Origin: Cristatella mucedo
Taxonomy: Eukaryota; Bryozoa; Phylactolaemata; Cristatellidae
Direction of reading: 5' to 3'
Length of the DNA: 64,000 bases
NCBI GenBank assembly: GCA_009760855.2
Contig: WPIO01000004.1
Span: 62,001-126,000 of the forward strand
Shown: positions 40,784 through 51,134 of the stretch, one piece after another
How positions within the stretch are numbered: the first letter of the stretch is position 1
How the letters are laid out: every line of letters starts with the position of its first letter
The notes under the pieces: generated by a model
Seen by the model: the letters and a program-made list of their open reading frames with translations, nothing else
The model's database searches: none
Told to the model about the DNA's origin: nothing
Position numbers and translations under genes: made by a program

Positions 40784-41454
40784 CTGGGACGTAAGCAGCG
40801 AAAATACGGCCGTAACGACTGCTGCAGAGTGGTCAATTTTGGCTCGAGAGATCTTGCGATACTTTTGAAGGAGCGGCAAGGGGAGCGGAGAAGCAGCCTA
40901 CGCGATCGCACTTGCTGCCAGCGGCGGCGAGCGTCCAGTGCCTGCGGGAGTGGCTCGGGGCGCTTCACGGGCGAGCGCTGTACAGCGAGCGCACTAAAGC
41001 GAGCGCTCTAAAGCCGGTAGTCCACTACCAGAGCGGCTTTCGTCGGCCGTCAGCCGCTTTCACGCAGCCGCGAGTTTGGAATGAGTGTATTTGTAAGTAC
41101 AGTAAGCCCCAGACTTACGAAATAAATAGAGACCGGAAAAGTAGCCGTAGGTCGAATTTTCGTTTGTCAAGAATGGTATAAGATATGTTCTACTATGATG
41201 CGTTCTTTTCTTTACAGTAATCGTTTCCTCTGTACTGTTTGTGGAAGTTGTCAAATCAACCTACCGAGCGCGGATTTGGAAAATTTTCTTGGATTAATTT
41301 TGATTTTCAATTTCTGTGCGGCAGATAGAGACAGAGAGAGTTGTGCAACGTGTTCGTATTGGTCAATACGTTAGTTCAGCAACGGTCTGCAATGCAAAAT
41401 ATCTTGGATTTACAGACCAACTTATTGGCTGTAGCAAACTAAAGCAGAAGCTGA
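40784..41454. other. Nothing further recognised
   Basis: GC-rich to about 41050, then AT-rich. No exon or repeat called. Confidence 0.4.
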
Positions 41455-41590
41455 GGATAAATATAAAATAAGAAAGTCTTTTGAATAGCTCGCTACGACA
41501 ACTAAATCTCTATCCAGGCGCTTTGCAGCTCGTTGCAATAGCTAATGGGGTTAGTGGCATGCATGGTATCATGCTTACACAAACTGAACA
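41455..41590 (-). mobile_element. LINE-B 3' end, diverged
   Basis: AACTAAATCTCTATCCAGGC, GCTTTGCAGCTCGTTGCAAT, GGTTAGTGGCATGCATGGTA follow the LINE-B terminus and 3' UTR order with many changes. Confidence 0.55.
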
Positions 41591-41979
41591 TATACAGGAC
41601 TTCCGATTAGTAGGACCTCTGATTAGTAGCGCTCACGGACTCGAAGATTCGCGAAAGCAGCGAAAAACGGGGGTGAAAGAAACGCAGGAAGAAAAGGAAA
41701 CGTTACGCACAAACGGGGCGCAGAGTAAGACGAACGGTACACAATAGCGTCTCGAGTTGAGACATAAAGGATACTCAGCCGATGCAGGTGGTACCGGAAG
41801 CCGAAAGAGAGCTCCAGAATTTCGGCGCATAGGAACTCAATGTCAGACGACTTAGACATTTCTTTAAGTATGAGGAGCACCGAGGTGACAGACAGCAAAA
41901 GAGCGGGCATTTCGACAGGCTTGAGGAACAAGAAGGTCAAGGCAAAGTAGGCTGCTGCAAACGAGTGAAGCGACCTGTA

Positions 41980-41981
<2 letters not shown>

Positions 41982-42034
<53 letters not shown>
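41982..42034. repeat. (GA)n microsatellite, ~26 units
   Basis: Perfect GA run. Confidence 0.98.
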
Positions 42035-42037
<3 letters not shown>

Positions 42038-42335
42038 TGAATGTCGAAGCAATACTCGATAGCCAGCCAGCTTACAACGAAGTGGCGTGACGTGATAGCT
42101 ACGGTGCATTCATGCAAATGAATGCATTTACGAAAAGTGGGTGGAAATGGAGGTTGCCTTTGAGTAAATTTATTCAAAGACCCTTTTGTCAGAGGATGAA
42201 ATCGTGGTCGCGAGTCTGAGCTCTGTAAGGAAAACACGTGTTACTAAAAGTCTGGAAGGGAGAGAAGAACGTCTACCTAGCCCGCCGTACTTATCAGAGC
42301 GAGCGCATCGGTAGGCGATTACAATAACAGCAAGT

Positions 42336-42480
42336 CGGCACGGCGCAGCCATTCACCGCACGGCACGGCGCAGCCAATCACCGCACGGCACGGCGCGGCC
42401 AATCACCGCACGGCACGGCACGGCCAATCACCGAACAGCACGGTGCAACCAATCGCTGCACGGCACGGCATGGCCCACGA
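42336..42480. repeat. 25-bp minisatellite with CCAAT motif, ~5.5 copies
   Basis: The unit is CGGCACGGCGCAGCCAATCA followed by CCGCA. Copies start at about 42336, 42361, 42385, 42410, 42435 and 42460. Four copies carry an intact CCAAT; the first has CCATT and the last is degraded. Confidence 0.93.
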
Positions 42481-42795
42481 CGGCACTGCATTGCAGGGCG
42501 CGGCAGAAGCTTAACCATGGCGGGCACTGAAAGAAAATGTGAGAATACCGGTCTCCCGCATCTTATGCGATCCCCGGAAATTCACCGAAGTCCCTTACAA
42601 GAGTTGGGCTCGTTGGCACATTCTCAGCTTTGATGGGAAATCTGATAGCTGCGCCGATGTTCGGGCCAAAGTGTCGGCATTCTGCCAGTGGAAGCCTTGG
42701 TAGTAGCCAGTTACAGTAACTACATATGGCTAGCACGTAAGGAGTCGCCCTGGCAAGGTCAAGAGCCACGAGAAGCTGCCAACGTCAGAAATAGA

Positions 42796-42875
42796 CCGTG
42801 ATCGGACATCGGCGATGATCGGACGCCGGCAGCGATCGGACGTCAACAATGATAGGACACCAACAACGATCGAAG
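42796..42875. repeat. 18-bp tandem repeat, ~4 copies
   Basis: GATCGGACATCGGCGAT, GATCGGACGCCGGCAGC, GATCGGACGTCAACAAT and GATAGGACACCAACAAC follow each other. Diverged copies. Confidence 0.85.
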
Positions 42876-43670
42876 GCTCTGCTAGAAGTATGTAAAAAAA
42901 TCCTTTGGAGATCAACCGTCGTCGAAGGTGACAATATGGACGTCCCGTTGTGTGTATTGAGCGAAGTCTTTCTCGGACAGAGAGACCGTACGGTAAAAAT
43001 TGCAGCGGCTGTGAAAGGGGGGGGCGCCTCGGAGGTGCGGCAGGCAGACGGGGGGGGCCCCGGGCAGATGACACCGCTGCGGCAGGGCAGAGCCCTCTCA
43101 CGGGCACGGTTTTCTGCGGGATTGTCAAATGCAAAAGCGGATGATACATTTTGAACGTTGTGACAGAGCCAACGGGGTAGGGACTTTCGAGTTCCGAAGA
43201 GCCCGCGAAGCACCACCGTGCACCTCGTGCTGGGGGCAGTTCAGCCAGTGCGAGCGGTCGATCGCTTACACCACGCTTGACCTAAATACCTCGCTCGCCC
43301 ACAATGGCTTTTAATTTCTTAGAGGCCGAGAGGCACATTGGCAGAAACGGGCGAACAATGGCACGAGCGATTTCGTCTCGAATGGCTCCTCCACCGCCGG
43401 ATGCGGAAGACAGGAGTCACAAAGCGGCAAAGCAACTTGCAAGAAGTTCAGCACGCTACACCTGGTCAAGTAATTACCCTGCCTAGTCGACCGCAATGCG
43501 CTCTCCAGGGAAAGCGAAAGCGGGAGCAATTAACTGGCTGACCGCCTTGAGTTAGCGGCCAATTGAGCTCGGACGCGATCGGCCGACCTAGCCGCTCGAG
43601 GATTGAGCAAGGCGGCATCTTCAGCGTCTTCAGGCATAAATACATTTGCATTATATTATATGTATATAAA
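42876..43670. other. Nothing recognised
   Basis: G-runs near 43017-43024 and 43050-43057; short frames only. Confidence 0.4.
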
Positions 43671-43673
43671 TAT

Positions 43674-43748
43674 ATAATTCATTTGTATAGCGCCCTAAGA
43701 GAACTTAATCTCTATTTAGGACTCAAGCCCACGACCTCGGTCGTCAGA
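43674..43748 (-). mobile_element. SINE-C copy 3, truncated
   Basis: Tail and body (TTGTATAGCGCCCTAAGAGA, AACTTAATCTCTATTTAGGA) and the B-box complement (CTCAAGCCCACGACCTC), ending at the middle of the head. Confidence 0.8.
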
Positions 43749-44292
43749 TTTCCTTTTAACATCGGTCGCTGAGACCCAGAGTCGCACAGAGGCGTAGGGA
43801 AATGAGGCCGCAAGCAAAGAAGCGTTTTCGTCTCGAGGTCGAGCCGCTCATACGCTCAAGCCAATTCCTTCCGATTCCTAGCCAACGAGTCATCCAGCCA
43901 TCGCGACGCTGGCTGCTCATTCGACCTTGCTGAACTACTACTGCAGCGCCACAGCATGCAAGCGCTGCATCTCCTCCTACTCTTACGGGCCTCGTCAAGT
44001 CCCGTGCGATTTCTCATGACTGCGAGCTTGCAGAAAAAAAATCTCAATTTCAAGAAAAAGCTTTGGCGACTCGAGACTTTTGCTTCGAGCGAGCGTCCCA
44101 CACTGCTCTCGAGTTTTACTACCGCAGTGAGCGAGCGACGACGACGACTCGGGCGTCTCGCGTCGACTCGGGCGCCTCCCGGCGCCTCCCGGCGCTCCTT
44201 GGCTTACGGCGGTTCTCCTCCGCTCGCCGCCGCTAATGCTGCTTCTATTCTAGAGAGCCGCCCAGAGAGCCGCTTCTGCTGTCGCTCTTCGC

Positions 44293-44472
44293 TTTAGGGC
44301 TTTAGGAAAAGATTTAGGGCTTTAGGAAAAGATATAGGGCTTTAGGAAAAGATTTAGGGCTTTAGGAAAAGATTTAGGGCTTTAGGAAAAGATTTAGGGC
44401 TTTAGGAAAAGATTTAGGGCTTTAGGAAAAGATTTAGGGCTTTAGGAAAAGATTTAGGGCTTTAGGAAAAGA
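44293..44472. repeat. 20-bp minisatellite, 9 copies
   Basis: TTTAGGGCTTTAGGAAAAGA repeated nine times over 180 bp with a single change (one unit begins with A instead of the second T). The near-identity implies recent expansion. Confidence 0.97.
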
Positions 44473-44729
44473 TCAGAGTGGCCAAGCGGACTGCAGGCAG
44501 ACTTCGTGTCTGCTTGCAGCCAAAAGCCGCGCTTTCGCAAAAACCGCAGCGGCCAAGAGGACAAGCAGACAAGCCGTAGATGACAAGCAGACAGGCAGAC
44601 AAATGACAGAGGACAAGCTTCAGAACTCGCGACTGGCTGCAGCCAAAGGCCGCGCTTTCATGGCTGCGAACCTCGAATCCTCAACGCGAGGCTCCGGCGA
44701 GCTGCGGCTGCCGCAGCGAAACAGCAGCT

Positions 44730-45013
44730 ATAATCTTTGCGATTCTTACGCAACGACAACTACGCTCCTGCTGCCGACTACGGCTCATCCTTTTCAGCGG
44801 TCCTGAGCTGCTACTTCAGTGCTACTTACTACCTCAACTTCTCTCCTGACTCTGCCATGCTTCCCACTTTCCCTTCGTTACGTGAGACGAAGTCTGTTGG
44901 CTACCGAATGCGTGCCGTATGCCGCTTAGGCTGTGAGTACGCTAGACAAAACTCCAGCGTAGCACCCACATAGTCTTTGTGGCTTTGTGGAATTACAGAC
45001 GGACGGAGATACA
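44730..45013 (+). mobile_element. LINE-A copy 7, 3' end
   Basis: From TTCTTACGCAACGACAACTA ('FLRNDN' codons) through the C-terminus (44737-44973) and 3' UTR to GACGGAGATACATA. The tail is short. Well preserved for its length. Confidence 0.88.
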
Positions 45014-45648
45014 TACGACGACGCCGGCCCGGCCGAATGCTGAGTGCCGCGGCGGAAGTGGTGCTGCTCTGCTTCCCAATCGGCCATTTTGCCCGCTCGA
45101 AGAGGCCCGGTCGCCTCATCCTGCCACTTGGCTTCCGGGGCGGTGCTGCTGGGAGGGCATAGAGAGCGACTTGGCGACAATCGCATTCGCAGGGCTTCTT
45201 CGAGGTCGGTCTTCTGAGGTGGACCGTTGTGAATTCCTTCGGAATTTACCGCGCGAAGAAGGGGGCGGCGCGGTCGGATGCATTCTCTGTGGGCTCAGCT
45301 CAAGGCTCCAGGAATTGCGAGTGCCAAATATTTTCGAGAGATGGCGGAACAGTCCGCATCCGGGTATCGCACGTGCGGCGTTCAATTTCTAGCTTCCGTG
45401 ATTCCAGACAAAAGATTTCCTGTTTATTTTAGAGAAGCTACCATATTCGTACGGGGGAGGGTTAGCGGCACCTCTTACGAGGAAAACTTATGAAGGAAGG
45501 TTGTAAGTCTCACGAGGTAGCCGCCAAGATACAGTGACAGCAAGACGGGCGCCCGAGGCAGAGCTGCTCTAGCTACGAATCTATAAATTCACCATTAAAC
45601 TAGCTAGCCAGGTCTGCTAATTGTCTACTAATTAAACGAGCTAGGTCA
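45014..45648. other. Nothing recognised
   Basis: Moderately GC-rich with short frames on both strands. No exon supported. Confidence 0.4.
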
Positions 45649-45649
45649 A

Positions 45650-47435
45650 CTCTTCTGCAAGCTTGAGAAAGCGTGGAAACGATCAGGGCTGACTGTCCAT
45701 TGATAGGCATAGGAGGACTTCTCTAGATCGTACCGATCTGGCCTAGCCAAGGCCAAGTCTATCTCCAAGAAAAATATTGCTGAATAGCAAAAAGATGCAC
45801 AATTCAAACCATGCTGATGTCAACCATCAACCATTTGCTTAACCGCTCCCGTGTTAACTCCCAGGTTAGCCAGTTTGCCAAGTGATCATTGCGGTGATCC
45901 AGCAGATCGCCTTTCAAGCTTCTTTATCAGTAAGATAAACAAGATCATAAAGTCCATCCCCACTAGGCGCACATCCCTCAGTAACCTCCCCCCCCCCCCC
46001 CGGAGCACTCCCCTTCCTCAACTCCGTGCAGCACCTTAATGTCTGCATTCAAGGCGACCACGAGTGAGTCGCCTCACCCTGAAATTAATCTCCCAGTCAA
46101 AGGAGACTCCTAGCCCTCTAGATTATTATCCCGTTGTCATACTTCTACAATACATATCTTTGCTGATGCGATGCATTATAAACATAATAAATATGTCCTT
46201 AACCTCTGGTCTCGTCGCTTTGAAAAGGCTGCCTGTCAGACACCTTATTAGAAAGGCAGCATCTAGACAGTAAAACATAAACAACTCCCGCCCAGGCTCC
46301 TATATATAAATATAATTCATTCGTATAGCACCAAAAGAGAACTTAATCTCTATTCAGGCGTGTCACATATGTCTCAGGGCTTGAGCCCACGACCTCAGCC
46401 AGAGCCTAGTCGAGGCGAGCACCTTAACGGCTGTACCAAATCAGCTCGGCGCTACTGCCATTCCAATTAAGACGCTGTAAGGAGTCGCGGCTGACGATCA
46501 AACTTTTACATGAAAAATTCAGACATAGCAAGCGAGTTCCAACCTGGTTTTAGGGCTAATCGCTCCACAGAGTCAGTATTGGTGCGCGTATAGAACGACC
46601 TTCTTAGGATTGCAGAGTCAGATAAAGTATCCATGCTTATTTAGCTTGATTTATCGACAGAGTTTAATACAATTGATCACAAGACCCTTTCGAGCGTCTC
46701 TCATCTCACCATGGCATTAATTGTACTTCGCTGAAATGGTACTGGTCATATCTCAGCGGGGCACTCTTGACTATTGATACCAATGGACAATCCTCACTTG
46801 ACAAGCCTCCAGAGTACGGGGTACACCACCGCTCTGAGCTTGGTCCGCTTATTTTTATAATTTGTACTCCCGTCTTTGCCGTTGTAATCGGCAAGCTCCA
46901 TGTAGGCTTTCAATTCTATGCAAATGAAGCATAGCCATACCTATGCCTTGATTTCCACCAGTCTTACAACACATCAAACTCTCCCAACTCCCTAGCAGCG
47001 TGTATCGCTGACATTCGCACTTGCTTGGTCTCAAAGTTTGTCAAATTTACGGAAGATAAAAAGAACTATCTAATTACGGGAAAACCTAGCTTGACTCCGA
47101 AATTGGAAAACCTATAACTCTAATACCACTCTGTCTTAATAATTCCTAGCACCTGCATTACGGGTTCTGGATGTTCTGTTGCAAAATCCGACTTTTCTCT
47201 AGACGACGTGCTTATGCGTGCTGACACTGTGCATGCTTCCACTAACCACATTTGCATGCTGACCCTATAATGTCACCCCTAACCGTGTTATTCATTTTGT
47301 TCGTTTATCAAGCATGATTTTACTCACCATTCAATTGCATTTCCCTTTGCAGCAAATGTAAAGCGCCTAGAGAGAGATTAAGTTCTCTGAGGGCACTTTA
47401 TAAAGTGTATTATTATTATTGTTATTATTATTATT
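45650..47435 (+). mobile_element. LINE-B copy, plus strand, with nested SINE
   Basis: Heavily decayed. Starts near GCTTGAGAAAGCGTGGAAAC (equivalent of 7515). Recognisable: RT N-region split by a SINE-C at 46303-46450; 'SEFQPGFRANRSTES' codons at about 46525-46575; GVHHRS/LGP residues at about 46820-46845 in place of GVPQGS; LINE-B 3' UTR at 47200-47340 (TGTCACCCCTAACC); terminus GCGCCTAGAGAGAGATTAAG and a TTATTATTATTG tail. A C-run lies at about 45989-46000. The region between the RT and the 3' UTR has an internal deletion. Confidence 0.88.
46303..46450 (-). mobile_element. SINE-C copy 4, nested in LINE-B
   Basis: TATAATTCATTCGTATAGCA (tail), CTTGAGCCCACGACCTCAGC (B-box complement), CACCTTAACGGCTGTACCAA (head). 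LINE-B RT codons for 'NxRPxS' end at about 46299 and 'LLPF' resumes at about 46453, so the insertion is inside the coding frame. Confidence 0.9.
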
Positions 47436-47436
47436 A

Positions 47437-48195
47437 GTATGACTACATCAAATCCACAGTCAAGTCGATCTGACTCTCGACTTGACGACTTTCAGCGGCA
47501 TAACGGTGGAAAAGTTCGTGCTTGCTTAAGCAGAAATGCAAAATACAAGTTGGCACATGCGTTTGTAACCTTACGTGTTGACTTATGTAACCCACTACTT
47601 GCTGGTCTTGCTGTGTGTGAAATAAGGTGCTTACAGCTAGTTAAAAAACTTGGAGCCAAACTTATCTGCTTCTCTTCTCTGTGAGAGTCGCAGCGGTTAT
47701 TATTATAATTATTCCACTTCTCACCTACATACACCAGATTTCCATGTGCTAGTGGATTTAATTCAAAATTTTGTCACTTACTCTAAGATCCTTTATTCTC
47801 TGGCTCGTGCCTATCTACTTGAGCTACATCCCATGCGTTGCTAGGCAACGTACAACCACTCCTCCCAATCAAGCCGTTTAGCTGTGCCTCGAGAAAAACT
47901 TAAATCTTTTGTGGTGACCATGGGTGTATTTTTTATGATCCCAAAACCTGGAATTCACTTCTGACTGACGTCATGACATAACAGCCTTGACGGCCTTTTA
48001 AACGAAGCTACAAACTTTCATGTTCTTCCCAGAATTTGCTAGGACCTTATGACTTGTGTGTGTGCTAATGCTTGCGAAGACTGAGCATTTTACAACTACC
48101 CACAGTGTAATGCTTTCTTTACAATGCTGCATACAAAGAGATTAGGTACTCAAATGGTGCTGTGCAAATATATTACTATCATTATCCTTATTGTT
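47437..48195 (+). mobile_element. LINE-B copy, ORF2 C-terminus, decayed
   Basis: Frame 47439-47684 holds 'KLAHAFVTLRVDLCNPLLAG', the counterpart of [14 protein letters not shown]. Later segments match 'RAYLLELHP'. The end, GATTAGGTACTCAAATGGTG and TATTACTATCATTATC, is a degraded LINE-B terminus. Confidence 0.75.
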
Positions 48196-48204
48196 ATTAC
48201 TAAG

Positions 48205-48400
48205 CCACAATGACGTGGGTGGATGTTTCGCCCGAGAGTTTTCTACAGCGCAGCCTCGACGCTTAAGCGGCTTCGGCGCGAATTAAGCAGCCATCAGACT
48301 CTATCTCACGTAACGAATAGAACGCGAAAGAAACAGCTCGGTCAGGATAGCAGTCATTGTGAGTAGCGAGTAGATGGAAGCAGCCACTCAAGATGGCCGG
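48205..48400 (-). mobile_element. LINE-A 3' end, diverged
   Basis: TGGGTGGATGTTTCGCCCGA, GAGAGTTTTCTACAGCGC, TTAAGCGGCTTCGGCGC and TCTCACGTAACGAA follow the LINE-A minus order with roughly a fifth of positions changed by eye. Confidence 0.55.
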
Positions 48401-48845
48401 AAAGATTGGGTGTCAGGAGAGAAAATCTCGTTTCAGGCTTAAAGCATTTCTAAAAACCCTCCGGCTACACAATTTTCAGAAAATTTACCTTGTAAAACAA
48501 GCTCGACACAGTATAAAAGGATTTACAAGCAACGTTATTACTGGAAAGTAAACAAGAATCTCAGAACGCAGCCATGTAACATGTAAAAGCGCTAGACCGG
48601 CATCACTGCGAGAGATCGCATTAGCACGTTTTTCCTTAAGCTACAAAAATCTGCTTGTTAAGTGCTCCAGGACTACATGTAGAGTCTAATTACTAACATC
48701 AAATTTCATTACGCTAACATAGCTACCATATCAAAAAATAAAAATTATAACCACGTACTTAGAGTATATCTGCTATGAGGAAATTTCAGCTAAACGCGTT
48801 CCCGAACCCGCACACTCATCGGGGTCACGTGATTTAAAAGTCTTA

Positions 48846-49005
48846 GCTGATTTAAGAGCCTCTTTTGAATAGCGGCAGAAGAGCCTTATCGGCTGGCGCT
48901 GCCGCTTGCAGTTGGCAATAGAGGCTTGCCCAGCTGCAGGATTCGAACCAGCGACTCTTGTCGTGGAGACCGGACACCTTACCTCCAGCGCTATCGCGGC
49001 CCGGT
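48846..49005 (-). mobile_element. SINE-D copy 7
   Basis: AGCTGATTTAAGAGCCTCTT, AGCGGCAGAAGAGCCTTATC, GCTTGCAGTTGGCAATAGAG, CTGCAGGATTCGAACCAGCG and GGACACCTTACC; complete apart from point changes. Confidence 0.85.
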
Positions 49006-49987
49006 GTACTGCGTATTGAAAAGACTTAGCATCTACTTACGACATTTAAGCCAAGAATATTAGGAAATGGGCAACGCGGCGTAAAACTTCTGTTTACAAA
49101 ATGGGATGCTTTTGGATTCTATTTAACATTGCCATCTACGCGCCATGCCTATCAAGCGAGTTGCCAAGATTGTGGTTTGGGGTAAAACATCGACCTTGAA
49201 ACGCTTCATGCAAAGCTTTCCATTGAAATAGACTAAAGAAAATCTCGCCAGCCCCGCTAAAAGCTTGCTACTGTAGCTCTTTCTTATGTAAACCGTTCAC
49301 TTTGACCATTTGCTTAACTCGAAAAATACTCGTGGAAAGCCATTAGCTCTGTGCCGAGAGGCCGGAGAAAGTACGACCTTAAACTGCAATTCTGCGCCGA
49401 AAGTGCTGAAACTCGGAAGCCTTTGCTGATGCACAAAAAATAATTCACATCCTTTTAGTTGGAGAGCCTCCAAAGGCGCGCTGCCCGGAAGGCCTCGTGC
49501 ACCTATTTAGAAATTCAAATATATGTATATTCCCCTTGAATAAAAACACCATTTAAACCAATTTAGACCTATTTAAACCGATGCCGAACGTTCACACGTC
49601 AAGGGAAATGCGCTGCTCCAGCGGCCTTTTTAGCGAACCTAGAAAAATTGTCACCCCTTCTCGAGACACGCCTCGAATCTGCATAGCAGACAAGCCTTTA
49701 AACACGTTATGTACATATCCTACACTCTATGATTTCAATTTGATTTACTTAATTATTAATCCGCGTAGCCCTTCCTTGGTATAGCTACGTCTACCCGTGA
49801 GAGTTACTAGGCTTATGGGTGGTGTGTGGGGGGAGGGCTAAAGCCTCAATAGAGATGCCACTCACTACGCCTATGCATAGATATATGACTTTCATAGATA
49901 CACTGCTCATTTAGCCTCATTGGTGTACTGTGCTAGAGCAGCCGGGTAAGACGGTGCTGACTACAAATGTACCTAACTAAAAAAATA
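49006..49987. other. Nothing recognised
   Basis: AT-moderate; no exon or repeat family seen. Confidence 0.4.
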
Positions 49988-50130
49988 TATTAGCTGATTC
50001 GAAATTGTCATTTTTATAGTTGGCAATAAGGGATCGCCCACTGCAGAACCCGAATCCACTATCTGGGTTATGAAGGGCGAACGGGCTTTATCAAGTGCAA
50101 TACCATTATTATACCTCCCGGGCCATCGAG
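49988..50130 (-). mobile_element. SINE-D copy 8 carrying a tiny LINE-B end
   Basis: TAGCTGATTCGAAATTGTC, GGCAATAAGGGATCGCCCAC, CCGAATCCACTATCTGGGTT belong to SINE-D. GGGCTTTATCAAGTGCAATA followed by CCATTATTATA at about 50084-50115 matches the plus-strand LINE-B 3' terminus and separates the head from CCTCCCGGGCCATCG. Confidence 0.65.
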
Positions 50131-50903
50131 CCACTTGCTACGGCTAGTAACCGTAGGTCGTCGCTGCTTAGCAGCCTGTGGGAGAAGATTTAAGTTTTCT
50201 AAGTTTCTAGAAACTTCTCTAGCGTTCTGGTTATCCCGAGAGACCGACTGAGAAAACTACGCCTACGGAGGGCCACCGGATGGCACGACTTCCCGGCATC
50301 CTTCTACGACGCCCGGTGCCTCCTGCTGGAGGCAGAGAGCGAGCTTTTGCGTCCTAGCTCCAACGACCAGGAGACATTGCTAGCCTCTCCTGGGTGCAAA
50401 TACTCTCGCTCCTTCGTTACGGTAACGTGGGTGTGGTGCTGCGGTGAAAGCGCAGCTGCCCGGACACTCGAGAAGCCTCGGCACGGCCGCGCGAATTCCG
50501 GCTTCCGGCCTGAGATGCAAGCCGGCTTGAAAGTGCAGATGGCCTAGCTTCGAAGAAAGCCTATTATAAAGCGCGATAGGAAGCTGCAGCGCTCTCACGA
50601 GAGTCTGCGAGAGAGCAAGAGCAAGAAGCTCCCCTAGCGGAGCACCTCGGTGGCATCTAGCGGACGTCGGCGACGGCGCGTTCCGGTAAGCTATGCCCAG
50701 CGCCGGATTCCGGACGCTTCGGCGGCGGTGCTAACAAATCAAGCCGAAGCCCCGGACATAGGCGGCAGCTGTCTAAGCGATCACTCACCCGTGGTTGTCA
50801 GCTCGGGACCTGCAACGGTGAGCAAGACGGCGACACGCGTGTGGCGGCGGTCCCGGATCAATGCCAAGGTCAAGGTCAAGGAGGGCGCATCTGGGACGGC
50901 TGC
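50131..50903. other. 3' flank of the guanylate cyclase gene
   Basis: Expected 3' UTR and downstream sequence on the minus strand. I could not place a polyadenylation signal with confidence. Plus-strand frames at 50347-50970 have no family support. Confidence 0.4.
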
Positions 50904-50990
50904 TTACTCGGCTTCCGAATCCCAGGGTGGCAGCTCCTTCGTAAAGTTTTCCTTGCTCAGCAGCCAGTAGGTGGTCATTTTGCCTTTGCC
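50904..50990 (-). CDS. Guanylate cyclase terminal exon
   Basis: Acceptor CCTCTCTCAG. Reads [20 protein letters not shown], then PPWDSEAE and TAA. GKGKM.TYWL is the family's closing motif. The open frame extends upstream through the intronic CT repeat as a Ser/Leu run, which is not coding in the spliced transcript. Confidence 0.95.
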   Translation of the reverse strand, partial: GKGKMTTYWLLSKENFTKELPPWDSEAE

Positions 50991-51036
50991 CTGAGAGAGG
51001 CGAGAGCGCGAGTCAGCGTGGATAGTCGCCGCCATC

Positions 51037-51134
<98 letters not shown>

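Noticed and set aside
44293-44472. CRISPR-like or telomere array
   Set aside because: Units are contiguous without spacers, and nine 20-bp units with AGGAAAAGA are not a telomere repeat. The genome is eukaryotic.
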